This document shows, in pieces, positions 37,211 to 50,100 of a DNA stretch of 64,000 bases (its first letter is position 1; each line of letters starts with the position of its first letter). The notes beneath the pieces are model-generated. The model saw nothing but the letters and a program-made list of their open reading frames with translations, was not told the DNA's origin and searched no databases. A program made the translations under genes and the position numbers. The stretch comes from Lethocerus indicus. Taxonomy: Eukaryota; Arthropoda; Insecta; Hemiptera; Belostomatidae. The DNA lies in the NCBI GenBank assembly GCA_019843655.1, contig JACDQD010000004.1, positions 7,750,001 to 7,814,000 of the forward strand, given 5' to 3'.

Positions 37211-40160
37211 ACGAAACGAAAATATTGACCGATATTCAATTTCGGGACGCGATCGAAAATATAGAATGACATAAAAACAGATCCGAAAGGAGAACACGAA
37301 ACGGTGATATAATAAGGTAATATATTAGGCAACTTGCATTTTCATATCCTCGCATAAAAACAATAATGTCTGTAGAACGGTTCCCGTATCGTTTATGAAA
37401 CGAATTGTTCTGCCTGACATTTTTATAGTAATGCGATAGGAAACTAAACATCAATTATACCTTATTTAGATATCCCATTTATAAACACTATATAGTCTAC
37501 GGTTTATTTCTCTCAGTCATTTCCTTGAGATTCATTGCATTGCGACGAAATAATAACCCTGCCATGGAAACAAAAGAATAACGTGACCCGAGCGTAACGT
37601 GCGAAAGAACAAAACAAGTCGAAATATAATAAAGAAGGTACGTAATTGTAGACATAATGGTAATACTTGTCTCATAATATAAAAACATACAGTTATTAAA
37701 CACTGTGTAACATTATGAGTTGCTATTACATTATTACACATTTAATTCAATAATTAATTGCTAAACAGAATGTAATCAATAAAAAAAAATCTACTTTATA
37801 GTAGAAAAAACAGAACATTAGATTAATCTTAATTTTCAAAAATGACGAAGTATCCAATAAATTATAAAATTAATCTTTATTTATTGACAGATGTCGTGAT
37901 TTAAAGTTGGGTATGAAATCGCAATTAAATCAACTAGAATTTATATCCAAAATAACTTTCCGTTTCCGTTTGAAGTTCCAGCGCCAGGTGCCCGTCATCT
38001 CTGGGAATGCACCGTTAATGTAATGTAATGAAACGGCCCTCTAATTAAAATCACACGCCGTTTTTATTCCCAGTAGGGCACCGTAACCGAGATAAGGCGT
38101 ATAATTTGTCCGCCGGGGCCCGACTGCCGGCTTATCTGATGTCGACACTCCACATACAAATTTTCACGAGTTGATCCACTCGACCGAATAATCTTCCAAC
38201 AGCTGCATTGTCCATTTGCACAGTTAATGAACACGTTCCTGTTATTGTACAACTTAATTAGCTTTCTCTTACAGTCCTTGTATTGAGAGGTATTGACACA
38301 TTTATTCAAAGGACAACGAGAAGTAATATCTACAATTATGTATTCGCTGTGAACATTAAATATTTGTTCGTGACACTATACGACCGTAATATAATAATGG
38401 GAATTATAATAAAAACCAATATTATATAAAAAATATAACGGTTAATCGAATATTTTACACGATCGAAGGATTTCCGTACACTTTCACTACATCAAAAAAT
38501 ATGTCCAAAATCTCAATTTAAAAAAGAAATGTCAATTTTTCTCTGTAAAAATCTTCGTGTAAAGGAATATAAATTATTATATATTGGGTTACAGTTTTCC
38601 AATACCGATGCATATTCTTAGCAGCTTTCCTCCCTCAATCCAAAGGTCAAAGGGCCTAAATTGGTCCTAATGTTTATTAACGACAGAGCGGTGATAACCG
38701 CCGGCATAAACGCGACTTCAATAAAGGGGGAGCCGGCGGGCTGAAAAAGAGACACGAAATTGCTCCGCCGCTCACCCAATTGGAATTAATTACCAGCTCC
38801 GCATTAGTGCAGTCGGCGGTGTCGCCACCATCGCCTTTTATACACTCGTTCTACTCCGCTCGTTAGAGAATGGAAACTAACGTTAGGCGGTCAAGGCCAG
38901 CTAAACGCTTATTAGGCATTAATTCCAACGATACCTAGACACGGTATTTTCTATTACGGAAAAAATAAAAGGATATATCTTTATCAATTATCAAGAAAAT
39001 TATAATTTGCAATCAATAATCAAAAGCTTTGTTTTCTAATCTGCCTAAACAATTTGGAAACTCTGATTTACCTGTACCCCTCTACAAAAAAGAAACAATG
39101 ATTCCGCAAATATTATATTTTGACAAAATATATCATAAAAAATATACCTGAAATGTATCTAATTAAATAAACACGGTGTACAACTTTTTTTTACTTTACA
39201 TTCTTGTAATAAAGAAGGTGAGTTTTATAAAAATTTAATATCTGCAATAAAATACCAGGAACTTCCTTCTTTGGAATTTAAAGGAACATCTATTTAATTA
39301 ACTCCGAGCATCTAAATAACTTCGAAGTGTAAAGAATATACATGCAACCAGTTCATATTATAAAAGTGTAATTTTTTAATTGAAAAATCGTGCCAATCTA
39401 GAGTTTCATATCGACAGGTAATTTTTTTGAACCACTATGGATATAATAACCACGAAAAAGGCCATTGTATTTTAAAGTTTGCGTACTATAATTGCGACCT
39501 ACAATTTGACCTCCGGATAATTCAATAAGATTCTGGAATTCTACATGAAACTCAATACTCCACTCTTCATAGAAAAGTAATCATTAAACCGGCATTATTT
39601 ATTACGGGCTTTTGTTTTAAATTCGGAATAAAAGGCAATGATATATTCGCCAGTAATTAAAACCATAATTTATGGAGGTACCTTCCGTATTCCAATATTC
39701 CGCCCTGTTAAGCCTACAATTAGTATAAAAACGGCGCCCAAATCGTGACATATTTGCTTGAAATATTAGAGTGTTAAAAACGCGCCTGTTACTGGCCTAA
39801 TGGTTATTGCCGATCCAAGTTAATCTCGAGTTATGTCATTTCAGTGTGTGATTAATGCACTCACTCAGCAATTTTGAATAAGAATTGAATCATATTAAAC
39901 AATTTGGAATGGTATAATATTATCGAAATTATGAGTTAAGAAAGAATCCATCTATTTACAAAAGGTACACAAAGGTACTTTAAGAATTAATGAATTAAAA
40001 ACCAGGAATGACGGGCCAATGGAAAAACATTGTTTTTATTTTCTTGATGATAGTAGGGCTGCATCCTTCACAACTAAGTTCACGTATGGCTACCACACTC
40101 GCCGTATACATAATATTTAAAGGATATGTCTAAGTAACAAACTTCCTCATTTTTAAACGG
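37211..40160. other. Long AT-rich stretch with two GC patches
   Basis: GC patches lie at about 38030-38200 and 38640-38900, the latter without any long frame. A short spaced repeat (AAAGGTAC twice, ten bases apart) begins at 39961. Otherwise I see only AT tracts, and no gene. Confidence 0.65.
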
Positions 40161-40700
40161 TTGTTATCCTTCGGCCCCCTTTCGCCGTACATTCGGCTGG
40201 ACACGAATTTTCCTCAGTCACATTCTCAGGTTTTATAGAGGACACGCGTCCTCAGAGCGGGAGTATATTTCGAGCGTGGCCCGGGCAAGTTCATGGGGCA
40301 AGATCACGAGCGAGGCCCAACTAACAGGGTCCTGCCTTTCTCTATCCTAGCCGGGGCGCCCAACCCCGGTACTGTAAAATTGAATAGCCCACTTCTGCCT
40401 TTCTCTGCTCTCTCCAGCCCTCACTAAGATATCCTTAAAAGATGCGGCGCGCACGACAATGCCCCCCCCTTACTTACTCTTCCGGGGGCCGCCTCCTCGC
40501 GGACGACACGAATTCGTTCGCCGGCTTTATTAGGGCGGGCCGACCGTTCGTCCTTTCAAGTCCCTTTTCGCCTTTTCGCCGTTCTGAAAAGCCCGCGTAG
40601 GAGGAAGCAACCAGGAAGAATTACAAATAATCCTGGCGGGGATAGGATCATAATTGCTGTATGCGTATTAAAAAAATAAGGGGCCTTTTCATATTTAAGG
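40161..40700. other. GC-rich island without long frames
   Basis: GC-rich from about 40170 to 40620, with CCCGGGC and GGGGGCCGCC words. Unlike most islands it has no open frame worth listing on either strand, which supports a non-coding nature for the islands as a class. Confidence 0.6.
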
Positions 40701-40704
40701 TTAA

Positions 40705-41457
40705 TATTGTTATTTCAATGAAGATTCAGCAGAGTATCTGTATAAAAAAGCAATACTAGAATTGACAATATTAGATATTGACAAAGATTATCGAGGTCTA
40801 TTGACAATATCGCAAAAATTGAAAACACTTGTTGAATATTTACCGAAATATTCGAAGCGAACAATGCACAACGCACAAGTTGAAACGACCATCTCGCATT
40901 TTTATCAGTTGCAATTAGCGATTCACACTATTTTCAATAAGACGGAAATACTTCAGCACTTTTTGGGGTCTATAAAGGTGTTCGGCATGGGTGCTCTCTT
41001 CGGTGAAACCGGCTGGAGGTTTTTTTTTTGCCGAGGACGGTCCCTCCGGAGGATAAAGCCTTTTTCTTTTCCTTTTCGTCCTGTCCTCGGCCATCCTTCA
41101 TCCGGCCGACGCACCGAGGGGGCTGGGGAGGAGGGGGGCGGCTCGACGGGGGCGGTGCCCTCTGAATTAGTCATGAACCGAGAGCCCGCCAGTGCCCAAG
41201 ACCGGAACACCATTCCGATAGGGAGGAAGGGTTGGCAACTTGTTGTTATCGGCCCTTTTTCACGCGCTGGAAAGACACAACGCGTATTTGGAGGGGCGGA
41301 GGAGGGGGCGGGCGCCCTGCACGCTCGGATTTGCATCACAATTAGGCTAAGACCAAGGAGCAGGGCTGGAGTGGATATGTGTGTGTGGACGATAAATCCC
41401 GACCGGATGGCTGGCTTCCGCTGGCCACCGTTGGCCATTCTCCAAAAGTGTATATGA
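40705..41457 (+). other. Unassigned 250-codon open stretch, longest in the window
   Basis: Stop-free from 40705 to the stop ending at 41457. The first in-frame ATG is at 40864. The first 90 or so codons lie in AT-rich DNA and give a plausible-looking, helix-prone translation with mixed Lys, Glu, Leu and Gln. The rest runs through a GC-rich island and turns Arg/Gly/Pro-rich. The island is also open for 161 codons on the minus strand (40953-41438), which points to composition rather than selection. No domain is recognised. It could be a decayed or unspliced exon, but chance is more likely. Confidence 0.12.
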
Positions 41458-44400
41458 GAACGCAGTTACATCCAATATAACTATTCATCAATCACGACAT
41501 TCATTACTTTTATACCGTAAGAAATTATTTTTTCATATTTAATACTGAATCTTGATCCAGTCGACGGTGAATAATTTCCTTGATTGCATTTTTGTTAGGT
41601 GATTTGAATGTTTCATTTTCTTTATTATAATACTGTAATGTTCTTGTTTATAATATCGCCTGGAATCGGTTCACAAGGCCGGTTTATAAGTCATTAAATA
41701 ATGTTGCATTATATACGTGTTAACAATAGATGTAGATTACGAAAGTATCCGGTACTTAGAGTACTTAGAGTAACAAATCGCACATGGTAGGCAATTTTCA
41801 GAATGGTACCTTCCGCTACGTTATTTGTTAACATAATCTTAAGGAAATAATCTAGTACACTCTGTATATATTTTTAATATTCGGATTACATAAACAAAAA
41901 TTATAAATATTTAAGTCGATTACAAACTAATTATATCGGCGGCCGAAAATATTTCGCGCGGGATTTTAAATCTCTCATCTCGCAGCGAAATTAGAAAAAG
42001 CGAAGCTTTTTTTGGGGAATATTACTGCACGGAACTCTAATACAGAGATAAAAGAGAGTAATATAGAAAGGGGGGTTCTCGGTTTAATACGGTTAATGGA
42101 TCCTTGGGCCGAACACCGTGCCTGATTACTTTTTTAGCCGGCGTAGCCAGGGCCCCCGCCGTGAATTATAATATTTACCTCGGTTCAATCCGTAAATCCT
42201 TTTTCAAACTCGCACTTCAAATGATTATACAGAGTGACTTGACTGCGAACGGAACCAATCGCGGCGGCAGGTAAATAAACGGGCGGGGAACCTGTTTAAA
42301 ATGATTAAAAAACGATTAAAAGCCAATAATCTTTTAATAGTTTACCACATCACGCGCTCTCACTGGAACCAAGTCAGTGAGAATGAATTTTTAGATACAC
42401 ACACACTTTCTTTGGCTAGATGCTGAACAGTATTGCACTGTCGTCAAGTCATAAAAGAAATAAAAATTTTAGATACTTTCAGGCTCTATAGTATTATGAC
42501 GGTTATGGAAGTTATATTAGAAATAAACTAAAAATTAATTAATTTTAAATGCCAAGAATGCTAATAAATGTTTTTTTTACTCGTGCCACCTTCCAGAGAG
42601 TTGACCTTTAAATTTAAAATGACATTTTCTCTCTGGTACAAATGTCAATACAATTATAGTACTTTTGTTCTATCTAGCTCATTAATAAATAATTACTGGA
42701 TAAATTCAACATTTACCTTTACCCTAAATATGGAGAAACCATTTCATTACCAAACTATGTTTAGAAGTCTTTCCCTAATCTGTTGAGATCAAATGAAAAA
42801 TTATGCAGTTCAGTAATCTGAATTTAGTGCTGATAAAGTCATTTGTATAGACAATTTAATTTAATTTAATTAAAGCATAAAGTGGAAATATTAATTACTT
42901 CGTTCCTAACCAGAGTTATGACTCTTGTTGTGTTCATTTAATAAGAATAAAGAAAATGGAATTATTGTAGTGTGAACAAAATGACATAAAAACCTACTCG
43001 AAGTAAGAGCGTTTCAAATATGAGCTCTGAATTATTCAACCCCCCCACCAAGAAAAGCACCCCCAAATATAAGCAGTTTTACTATAATTCTTAATGGATA
43101 TTCCTTAATGGACATCCTTAAAACGCAGATGATAATTGTAAATAAACAGGACCGAAAGGCAACCGAGATAAGAAGAAGTTCAATTAACGTACACAGAACA
43201 TTTAGTTATTCAAAAAACTAATTGGAGTGGCCATTCGAGTAAATTTGATTCTGTTCAGGTGAACGTAAGCCGTTATCATAATAATTACTGACATTTATAA
43301 ATGGTCATTATACAGAGATAACAATAAAAACATGAACCACTGCAATAAATCAAGGTTTAATTTATTTACTGATTAATTGGCCTACTGATATTATTCAAAC
43401 TGGCCTAGATATTATTCCGCCGGACATTACGTGGTTGAATTCGTGATCAAAATATTTTGTTTACTTAGCAAATTTATTGTTATTAGCAAATTACTACACA
43501 GCCTTTTAAATCATATCTCCAAGGGTATTGAGACAATATAACATGTAATTGATCTGTTTTACTAAGTATTTCAAATGTAATCTTAATTTACTTAACTAGA
43601 GCACCGAAGTATTACAAATAAAAATATTTAATGCGAAGAATATCGTCGGTAGTAACATGTTTAATTGGGTTTGATTCATGAATCGTCTGCTAAATATTCA
43701 TCAAGGATGAAGGCACTGTCTATCGTGACACTTGAAATTAAATTGCAATCTAATTTTTTAGTGTCGATGCAGTTGAAGTGAAAAGACTTGCCTTTCAAAG
43801 CACTTTCGTGTAATATACGGAAGAGTAGGGTTTCAATAGAGTTGAAATTTTATACGGGAGGTTCGGGATGTAGAATTATTTCGGTGTTTTAGTGCCAAAT
43901 GAATGCCGGAACTAATTTCATCCATTCAAAGGTTCCAGTGTGCTATTCAAATGCTACTCGAATCTGTTTATTTGCATTTCCCGGCATAAGCCATCCCAAT
44001 CAATATTCCGACTGCCGCTATAAAAACAACAAATGCGCATTTATAAAACTTTATTATTTAAACATAGCGTGTGAGCTATTTTTTTGTTAACTGTTTTAAC
44101 CGCGTGGACCTCGGATTCACTACAGGAATTATGCACGTCGCCGTCCTGTTGTCCGACAGACGGCCTCGTCTAATCGATTTTATGCCGCTTCACGATTAAT
44201 CGTCAATCGATTCTGTTCTTTCTTTACCCAGTTTTTATTTTTTTTCAGGAACGATGGACATTTGAATCGTACCTGACCGGTCATCGCCCACAACGCGGTT
44301 CGGGATCCACAATTCTGAGGGTTACTCCTATATTAATATTGAAAAATGACGCTATGCGTTCAGAAATTATAAGCAAACAAAGTAAACAAATTACAAGATT

Positions 44401-44570
44401 GTTTTTCATAAATTAAAATCATATCTAAAAAAAAGTAAATTTTAAATTATTCAAAAACCTAATGTAAATGTTTAAATTAATATTATCGTTATTGGGATGA
44501 ATAATAATCTTCCGTGATAGAGAAATTAATAAAGAATACATTTTCGACGGAACTTTCGATAAAAAAAAAA
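41458..44570. other. Long AT-rich stretch with small repeats
   Basis: A nine-base tandem (GTACTTAGA twice, 41752-41769), an eight-pair hairpin (42315-42338), an AATTT tandem (42853-42872) and a near-perfect 14-base tandem around CTTAATGGA (43090-43117) are the visible structures. A GC patch lies at about 41935-42290. No gene is supported. Confidence 0.6.
42315..42338. other. Eight-pair AT-rich hairpin
   Basis: ATTAAAAG (42315-42322) is the exact reverse complement of CTTTTAAT (42331-42338), with an eight-base loop. It lies at the edge of a GC patch. It is probably chance and no RNA gene is implied. Confidence 0.3.
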
Positions 44571-45070
44571 CCATCAGTAATATGATTCTGAGCCCTCCAT
44601 CCAGGGACCGGGGGGCTCCCTCGATACCCGAGCCGTTATATACCGGCGGAAGCGAAGGGGTGGGGCGTTATATGGCGCCTTCAATAAAACTGATGGGCAA
44701 AGCCCGCATGAAGGATGGCGTATTATCAGCGGGAAGGAGCGAGAGGGCGAAAAAGAGGACTCGAGGCCCGTCCCGAAATATCGACTGCTATTCCATTCGG
44801 AGCGTCTGTGCCGGGCCCGGGCGAGAAAAGCATAAAGAAAGGCTATTAAGTAATATCTCTGAAATATTGAAAGCCCCCCAGAACCCGCACCGTGCCGAGA
44901 GAGAAACAGCCTCGCCTCCCCAACGCCCATTCCCTCCTAATGCTCTAGACGCTTTTCTTGTTTCCAGCCGGGGGCGCATTCACAGTGGGTCATTTTCCGA
45001 TAAAATTCACGTTCGGAATAAACATTTCGAATCACTCCCACGACCGACTGCTCTAAGCCTAGGCTGAATT
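44571..45070. other. GC-rich island carrying repeat copy 1
   Basis: Open on the plus strand for 161 codons (44582-45067) and on the minus strand for 118 codons (44574-44930). Neither translation resembles a known family. The first copy of the duplicated element sits at 44775-44874. Confidence 0.6.
44775..44874 (+). repeat. Diverged direct repeat, copy 1
   Basis: The 42-base core at 44833-44874 matches 45763-45804 with three differences, all transitions. Weaker similarity with small gaps extends about 55 bases upstream, through a CCGGGCCCGGG block that matches CCGGCCCCGGG in copy 2. The core ends with TAATATCTCTGAAATATTG, able to fold into a six-pair stem with a seven-base loop (one T-G pair). 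Candidate identities are a duplicated regulatory element or two copies of a short dispersed repeat. No family is recognised. Confidence 0.75.
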
Positions 45071-46300
45071 CACCGTGTATGTTGTCGGGGAACGGTTTCA
45101 AAAATATCTCCTTCTTTGGCACAGTAGATCTGTTGTCATCCATTTATACCTGCCTCAGTACGTATAAATGCCGGGCATTTCAAAATTTAAATTGTAAACT
45201 GAAATCAAAAGGCGATATCGCAAGGATGCTACTTTTATTACGAAGGTGTTTCACTCAAAAAGTGTCAGCAGGGTCGGATATTTCATACTTATTTGTTCGT
45301 GAATGAATTCTTGTTCAAGGAACAAAATGTCATCGTTACATTTAACGATCACTGGCGTAAAATCTCCCATAGCTATTGTTTCATAATTTATTTGTATTTT
45401 ATTGTATATTAATGGATATTCAAGGAAGGAGGTATGAGTTTTATAAACATCAGTAGTGATAGTTACAGTGGCCTCTTCATTTCTCTCTTCACCTGCGGAG
45501 TATTACTGAACTGAATTTAACATTCAGTTTCTGTCGATCTATCACTGACTTGTCTCGTAATTGATTTATATTTTCTTCAGAAATTAAAAATTTTACTTTT
45601 TTAATCGGGGTAGACAAATGGAACTCCAAAAATATCATAGGCCAAGGTTAAATTCAAGGAAAAATGTATAGATAAAGTACAAAATTATATAGGGAGGGAT
45701 AAGAAAGGTGGAAAATCGAATGGTTTTCAATTTTCAACGCGGCTCAAGGCCGGCCCCGGGAATAAAGAAAAGCCATTAAGCAATATCTCTGAAATATTGA
45801 AAGCAGTCGACACCTTTCGGGGGGCACAGTCGTTTTTCTTCGAGTCAGGCCTTATCTCAAATCCCTATGCATTTGATGCCCTTTACGATAAGGGGAAAAG
45901 TGGAGGAATAAACAGAATGTGTGCGTACGTCGGTTGTACGTATTGGTATACCAATCCTCATGATACAGTGTCAGACCTTTACTACTATTCAAAATTCGTC
46001 ACAAAGTGTTTTATCCCATCTATTTATTAGAACGATTATGATATAATTTCTATATTTATAACATATATTCAGATTTTAAATTCAATTTAAATTAAATAGT
46101 GTTCAGGATTTTCTCGAAACGCGGTGCAGTATTAAGGAAAAATTCATACTATAACTTTCCTTCGGTTTTTGGAAATGAATTTACCTTCCTTCAAAGTTAA
46201 AAATCGCTCAATATTTAAGGTCAACATAAAGTATAGATTTATTCAGAAATAACAGTCTGTTAGTGCTCGAAGTCTCTGTATTCTTCTGTCACTTCGGGAT
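45071..46300. other. AT-rich stretch carrying repeat copy 2
   Basis: AT-rich apart from a short CCGGCCCCGGG block at 45750-45760 that belongs to repeat copy 2. A 77-codon frame (45797-46030) begins inside the repeat and has no known motif. Nothing else is seen. Confidence 0.6.
45711..45804 (+). repeat. Diverged direct repeat, copy 2
   Basis: The second copy lies about 935 bases downstream of the first, in the same orientation. In the core the hairpin reads CAATATCTCTGAAATATTG, with a fully Watson-Crick six-pair stem where copy 1 has a T-G pair, so the stem is kept by the T/C difference. The copy lies outside the GC island that holds copy 1 but carries its own small GC block. Confidence 0.75.
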
Positions 46301-47560
46301 TACTTTTCTCTTTCTTTCCGAGACTTCTCAACGGGGGCCCGAGAAGCACCATTTTTGGACGCCATTTTTGGACCAATTATGAGTCCGCGGACGTAATTGC
46401 TTCGTCAGTGGCGTGGGGCGAGGTTTTGTCGCGACCGACTGCGGCAGAAATAAATTTGTTGAGATGAGTTTCTAACGAAAGTTACATAAAGCGGGCGGCT
46501 AGAGAACTCAATTAAAGCACTCAATCGCCAATAGGGTCCGTCTGATGCTTGCTCCATAACCCTACCGATATTGAACGATCATAACAATTCATTAAGTTAC
46601 GCAACAAGTCACCTCTTAACTGTTTTGAATGTAAAAAACAATATACAAACACGTAGAGAATATTTAATATTTTGTAATTTTTACTATGCAATCCGAATAT
46701 ACACGATTATAAGGCAGTCATAAAACAGTTCGGTAAAACTAAACAATAATATTTGAACGACGATATTCGCAGGAAACAAATTCATTTATCACATTCAATA
46801 TCTCAATTTTACAGACTGTTAAACCATAAAACTTCTTTTTATTTCCTATTATCGAGATAGAAAGTGGGACCACAACTAATGAATTAATCTACACTCGTCC
46901 ATTTACAACGAATATGCAAAAAACAACATACCGATATCAGTTTGCATCTCGTGATCAATCTCATGTCCTCTCAAAATTTATTTCACGAATTTCTGTGATG
47001 AGATTAACAATTTTCCTGAATGAACTGTCGGCTTGATAAAGTTGGCAAATAAAAAAACCTACTTTTTTAAAATACAATTTCGCAACTGAAAGCATTAAAT
47101 AAATGTGACGGAAAATATTACCATAGTAATATATCTGTGTAATATATATGGAACTTTATACTGATTAGGAAGGATTATATATGATAATACATACAAAAAT
47201 TTAAGGTATTTACTGGGAATTATTTTTAGGACCTCTTTTTTTTAAGCAGATGCAATTCTGAAATAATACATAAATGAATGTAAGCCACAAATTAATTTCG
47301 TATGTAGATATTGAACCGTTCGTCAACTCGAGTGCTTCCAATACTGATTTCTTTGGGGAAACTGGGCTGCAACATTAAATATTTAAAATATATGAAAAAT
47401 GATTCGGTCACCACTGATGTATTGGCTCTATCGTTAGACCGAGATTCAAGGCGCAGTGGGCCCGAAATTTGAGAGAGTTGATAATTTACCGGTCACAAAA
47501 AATGAAACGTGAAATGTTTTTATAAGGGAAGGGAGGTGGGGAGACACAAATTGCGGGAAG
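46301..47560. other. GC patch, then AT-rich DNA
   Basis: A GC patch at about 46310-46560 contains a direct repeat of CCATTTTTGGA (near 46351 and 46363). The following kilobase is AT-rich and holds no frame over 60 codons. No gene is seen. Confidence 0.6.
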
Positions 47561-48640
47561 GAGCAAACTATTCGAAACGTCGAGGGGGAACTCGTTGAAC
47601 AACTAGCGATACACAAGTTTGGCTGTCAACAGTGGCCGGGGTCTAAGCCGGCACGAAATTAATTTTAATGCGCAATTAAGGGCTCCAAATTGGAGTTACA
47701 CTTGTTTGCCCAATTTCTCTCCAACACAACGCAGCCCTTCCATCCCCACCACCACCGCTTTGACCATTATAATTTCTATTCCGTCCCCTTTTATTTCCCT
47801 TTAATTGCGACTTCTCGCCCTCCCGTTACTCCAACTTTTCTAATAGTAGTCTCTTCCGTCTGTCAGCCGGCAGCGCATTATTTATTGCCCCCAACTCAGA
47901 TGCACTTTCCTCCTCGATCGCAGAGTGGAGAGGATTTCGCTAGTTTTTAATTTTTGGTGCTAGAAATTCGATCGGATCGCGAGTATTGCATTCGTGAGAA
48001 AATGTCAGCAGAATCTATGTCAATTGTTACAAAATAAATAGAAACATTATCCCATAAATAAAAAAATACAGTCTTCAAATATTTGAGCGGAAACTTTATA
48101 TTTTATATTCATTTGTGGCACTACAGAGCTCAGTGGTGAAGAGAACGGTATATGGGCACGTTCTCTCCGGTGGTTTATTCAGTGCAATTCATTATTGGAA
48201 TACTATTGTCCCTGATAGTTTTATTATAATTAGAGAAGTACTAAGAATTATCAGTGTTAGAACAACAATGGGGGTTATAGGAAAGGAGGGGATCCCTCAA
48301 CAAACGTTTCACTTTCACCTCACTAGCGAAAGATAATTAGACCACTTGTGGGGTTACCGACACAATCATATATCACATTAGTGTATCTGTTATTTAGCTG
48401 TTCGTCAAGGAAGCCGCGGACAATTTTGGCAATTTTCAGCGTGTATTATAAATCGAAGAAAGTGATAAATTGCCGAGCTGTGGGGAGGCGTAGGCGGGCT
48501 GGCAATAAAGGCCACAGCCCCCAGCCCCCAGCCCCAGCCCCAGCCCCCAGCCCCAGCCCCCAGCCACCAGCCCCCAGCCACCAGCCCCGGCCACCGGAAC
48601 CGCTTTGTACCATTCCCTGTAATAAAATAGCCGCGTGAAA
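47561..48640. other. Pyrimidine-rich island and CCCCAG minisatellite
   Basis: The block at about 47600-47950 is pyrimidine-rich on the plus strand and open in two plus frames of 61 and 86 codons. A 96-codon frame (48348-48638) ends in a Pro/Ala/Ser run produced by the minisatellite. No gene is supported. Confidence 0.6.
48518..48588 (+). repeat. CCCCAG-type minisatellite
   Basis: About 71 bases of C runs (two to five long) separated by AG or single A, as irregular CCCCAG, CCCCCAG and CCACCAG units. The plus strand can form an i-motif and the minus strand has more than four G runs with short loops, a strong quadruplex pattern. Read in frame it gives a Pro-Ala-Ser run. Confidence 0.9.
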
Positions 48641-50100
48641 CCTCTGCCAGTAGTTTACAGTATGTCAGACTGAGCCAGATTTTTCACCAATGTGCTGTAA
48701 ATAATATCATGTACGGCTCCCTTCCTCATAAATAATATCTACTCATTATTGTCATTACGCAAACTGATTCCCAAAAGAATTAATTTTCAAATTCACTATA
48801 CAGTCGTAATGAGGATCACCGCAGCACTGTTATTCTCCTGAATCGTGTAAGCCCTGAATGTGAAATGCATATCTTTATGTACACTTCACGCAATTATTAG
48901 CATCGGGAATATATTTCTTAACTAATAAGTCTTGGTGCAGTAATATAAGATGTAACACGAACGTTTATAATCCAGCGCAAAACAGCTGAATGCAATTAAA
49001 AAAAAATAATTACTCGCAATAATTTCAATATAATGTGAGGGTGTCGTCCGAAAAATATAATTTTCTCAGTAAATAAATTCCCAAACATAGAGATATTTCG
49101 GAGAGCGAAGGGAAACACATAGGAAAAATTAAACGTACCAGGAATTGGAAGGTACGGATAAATAAATATAATTCGGTCGATACCGGGTACAATACAAATA
49201 TGGGAGGGCTGTCCATTTTTTTGGAGTGGGCTTCAAAGAGAGCCGGGCCCGACAGACACGCATTAGGCCGCCCCCCAGGCCCGTAAACATAGCCGCCACC
49301 CCCACCAAATAACATCCCGCCGGCACGAACGACAATAAGGGCGAAGCGAAATAACATTCTCACGACGCTCTCTGTCCCGAGCAAATTGGAAACCATTGGC
49401 CGGGTTTATTTTTTCCGGGCCAAGGGCGGAACGATTCTCGCCGGTCGGCACCGACAATCCACCCCCCGCAGTCATCCTCCCCGACTAGATCATTTCAGCA
49501 CAGTGTTAGCCACTGCTATTGGGCGTCACAAATGAGAAAAGCTCTAAGCGCAAAACAATAAGACCCGCAATTAACGATATATCGGATATATACTGTAGGA
49601 TGAAATAGGGGTCGATAGATCCGTACGTGTACTTCGACTGTTATTCGATATGTAGACCTAACAGCCTCGTGAAGCAATCTGGAGAGGTAAACTCCAGTAC
49701 TCTTGTTAGAATTCAGTTCGATAGTTTGTTCGGTAACAACTGCTTCCCAGTTAAAGTACACTTTGAGACACACTCTCTCGATATGGTCATGTATGTAACG
49801 AGATTAGGGTCTCGGTAAAGAGGAAATGCAGAAAGAGTCTATGAGAAAGAGATATGTCTACTTCATCGACCTATGATATTCTTTTTAGGTGTTAACAATA
49901 TATTCAATAAAAACGGATAATTGTATATTAACCTACTGATCTACTTAATATAATTAAAATATCTAACTTTAAAAAAATAAAACTGTACCAACTGTCAATA
50001 CTAAGCGCGGAAATATTATTCGGTTCTTCACAGAAAGCGCAGCCGAATTTGTCCATAACCCGTATTCAACACGCTAAAGCTAGAAACACCCCCGATACCC
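48641..50100. other. AT-rich DNA around a GC island
   Basis: The GC island lies at about 49200-49490. It is open in three minus-strand frames (68 to 123 codons) that overlap, with Gly/Ser/Arg-rich translations. The flanks are AT-rich. A pair of overlapping frames at 49516-49818 has no motif. Confidence 0.6.
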
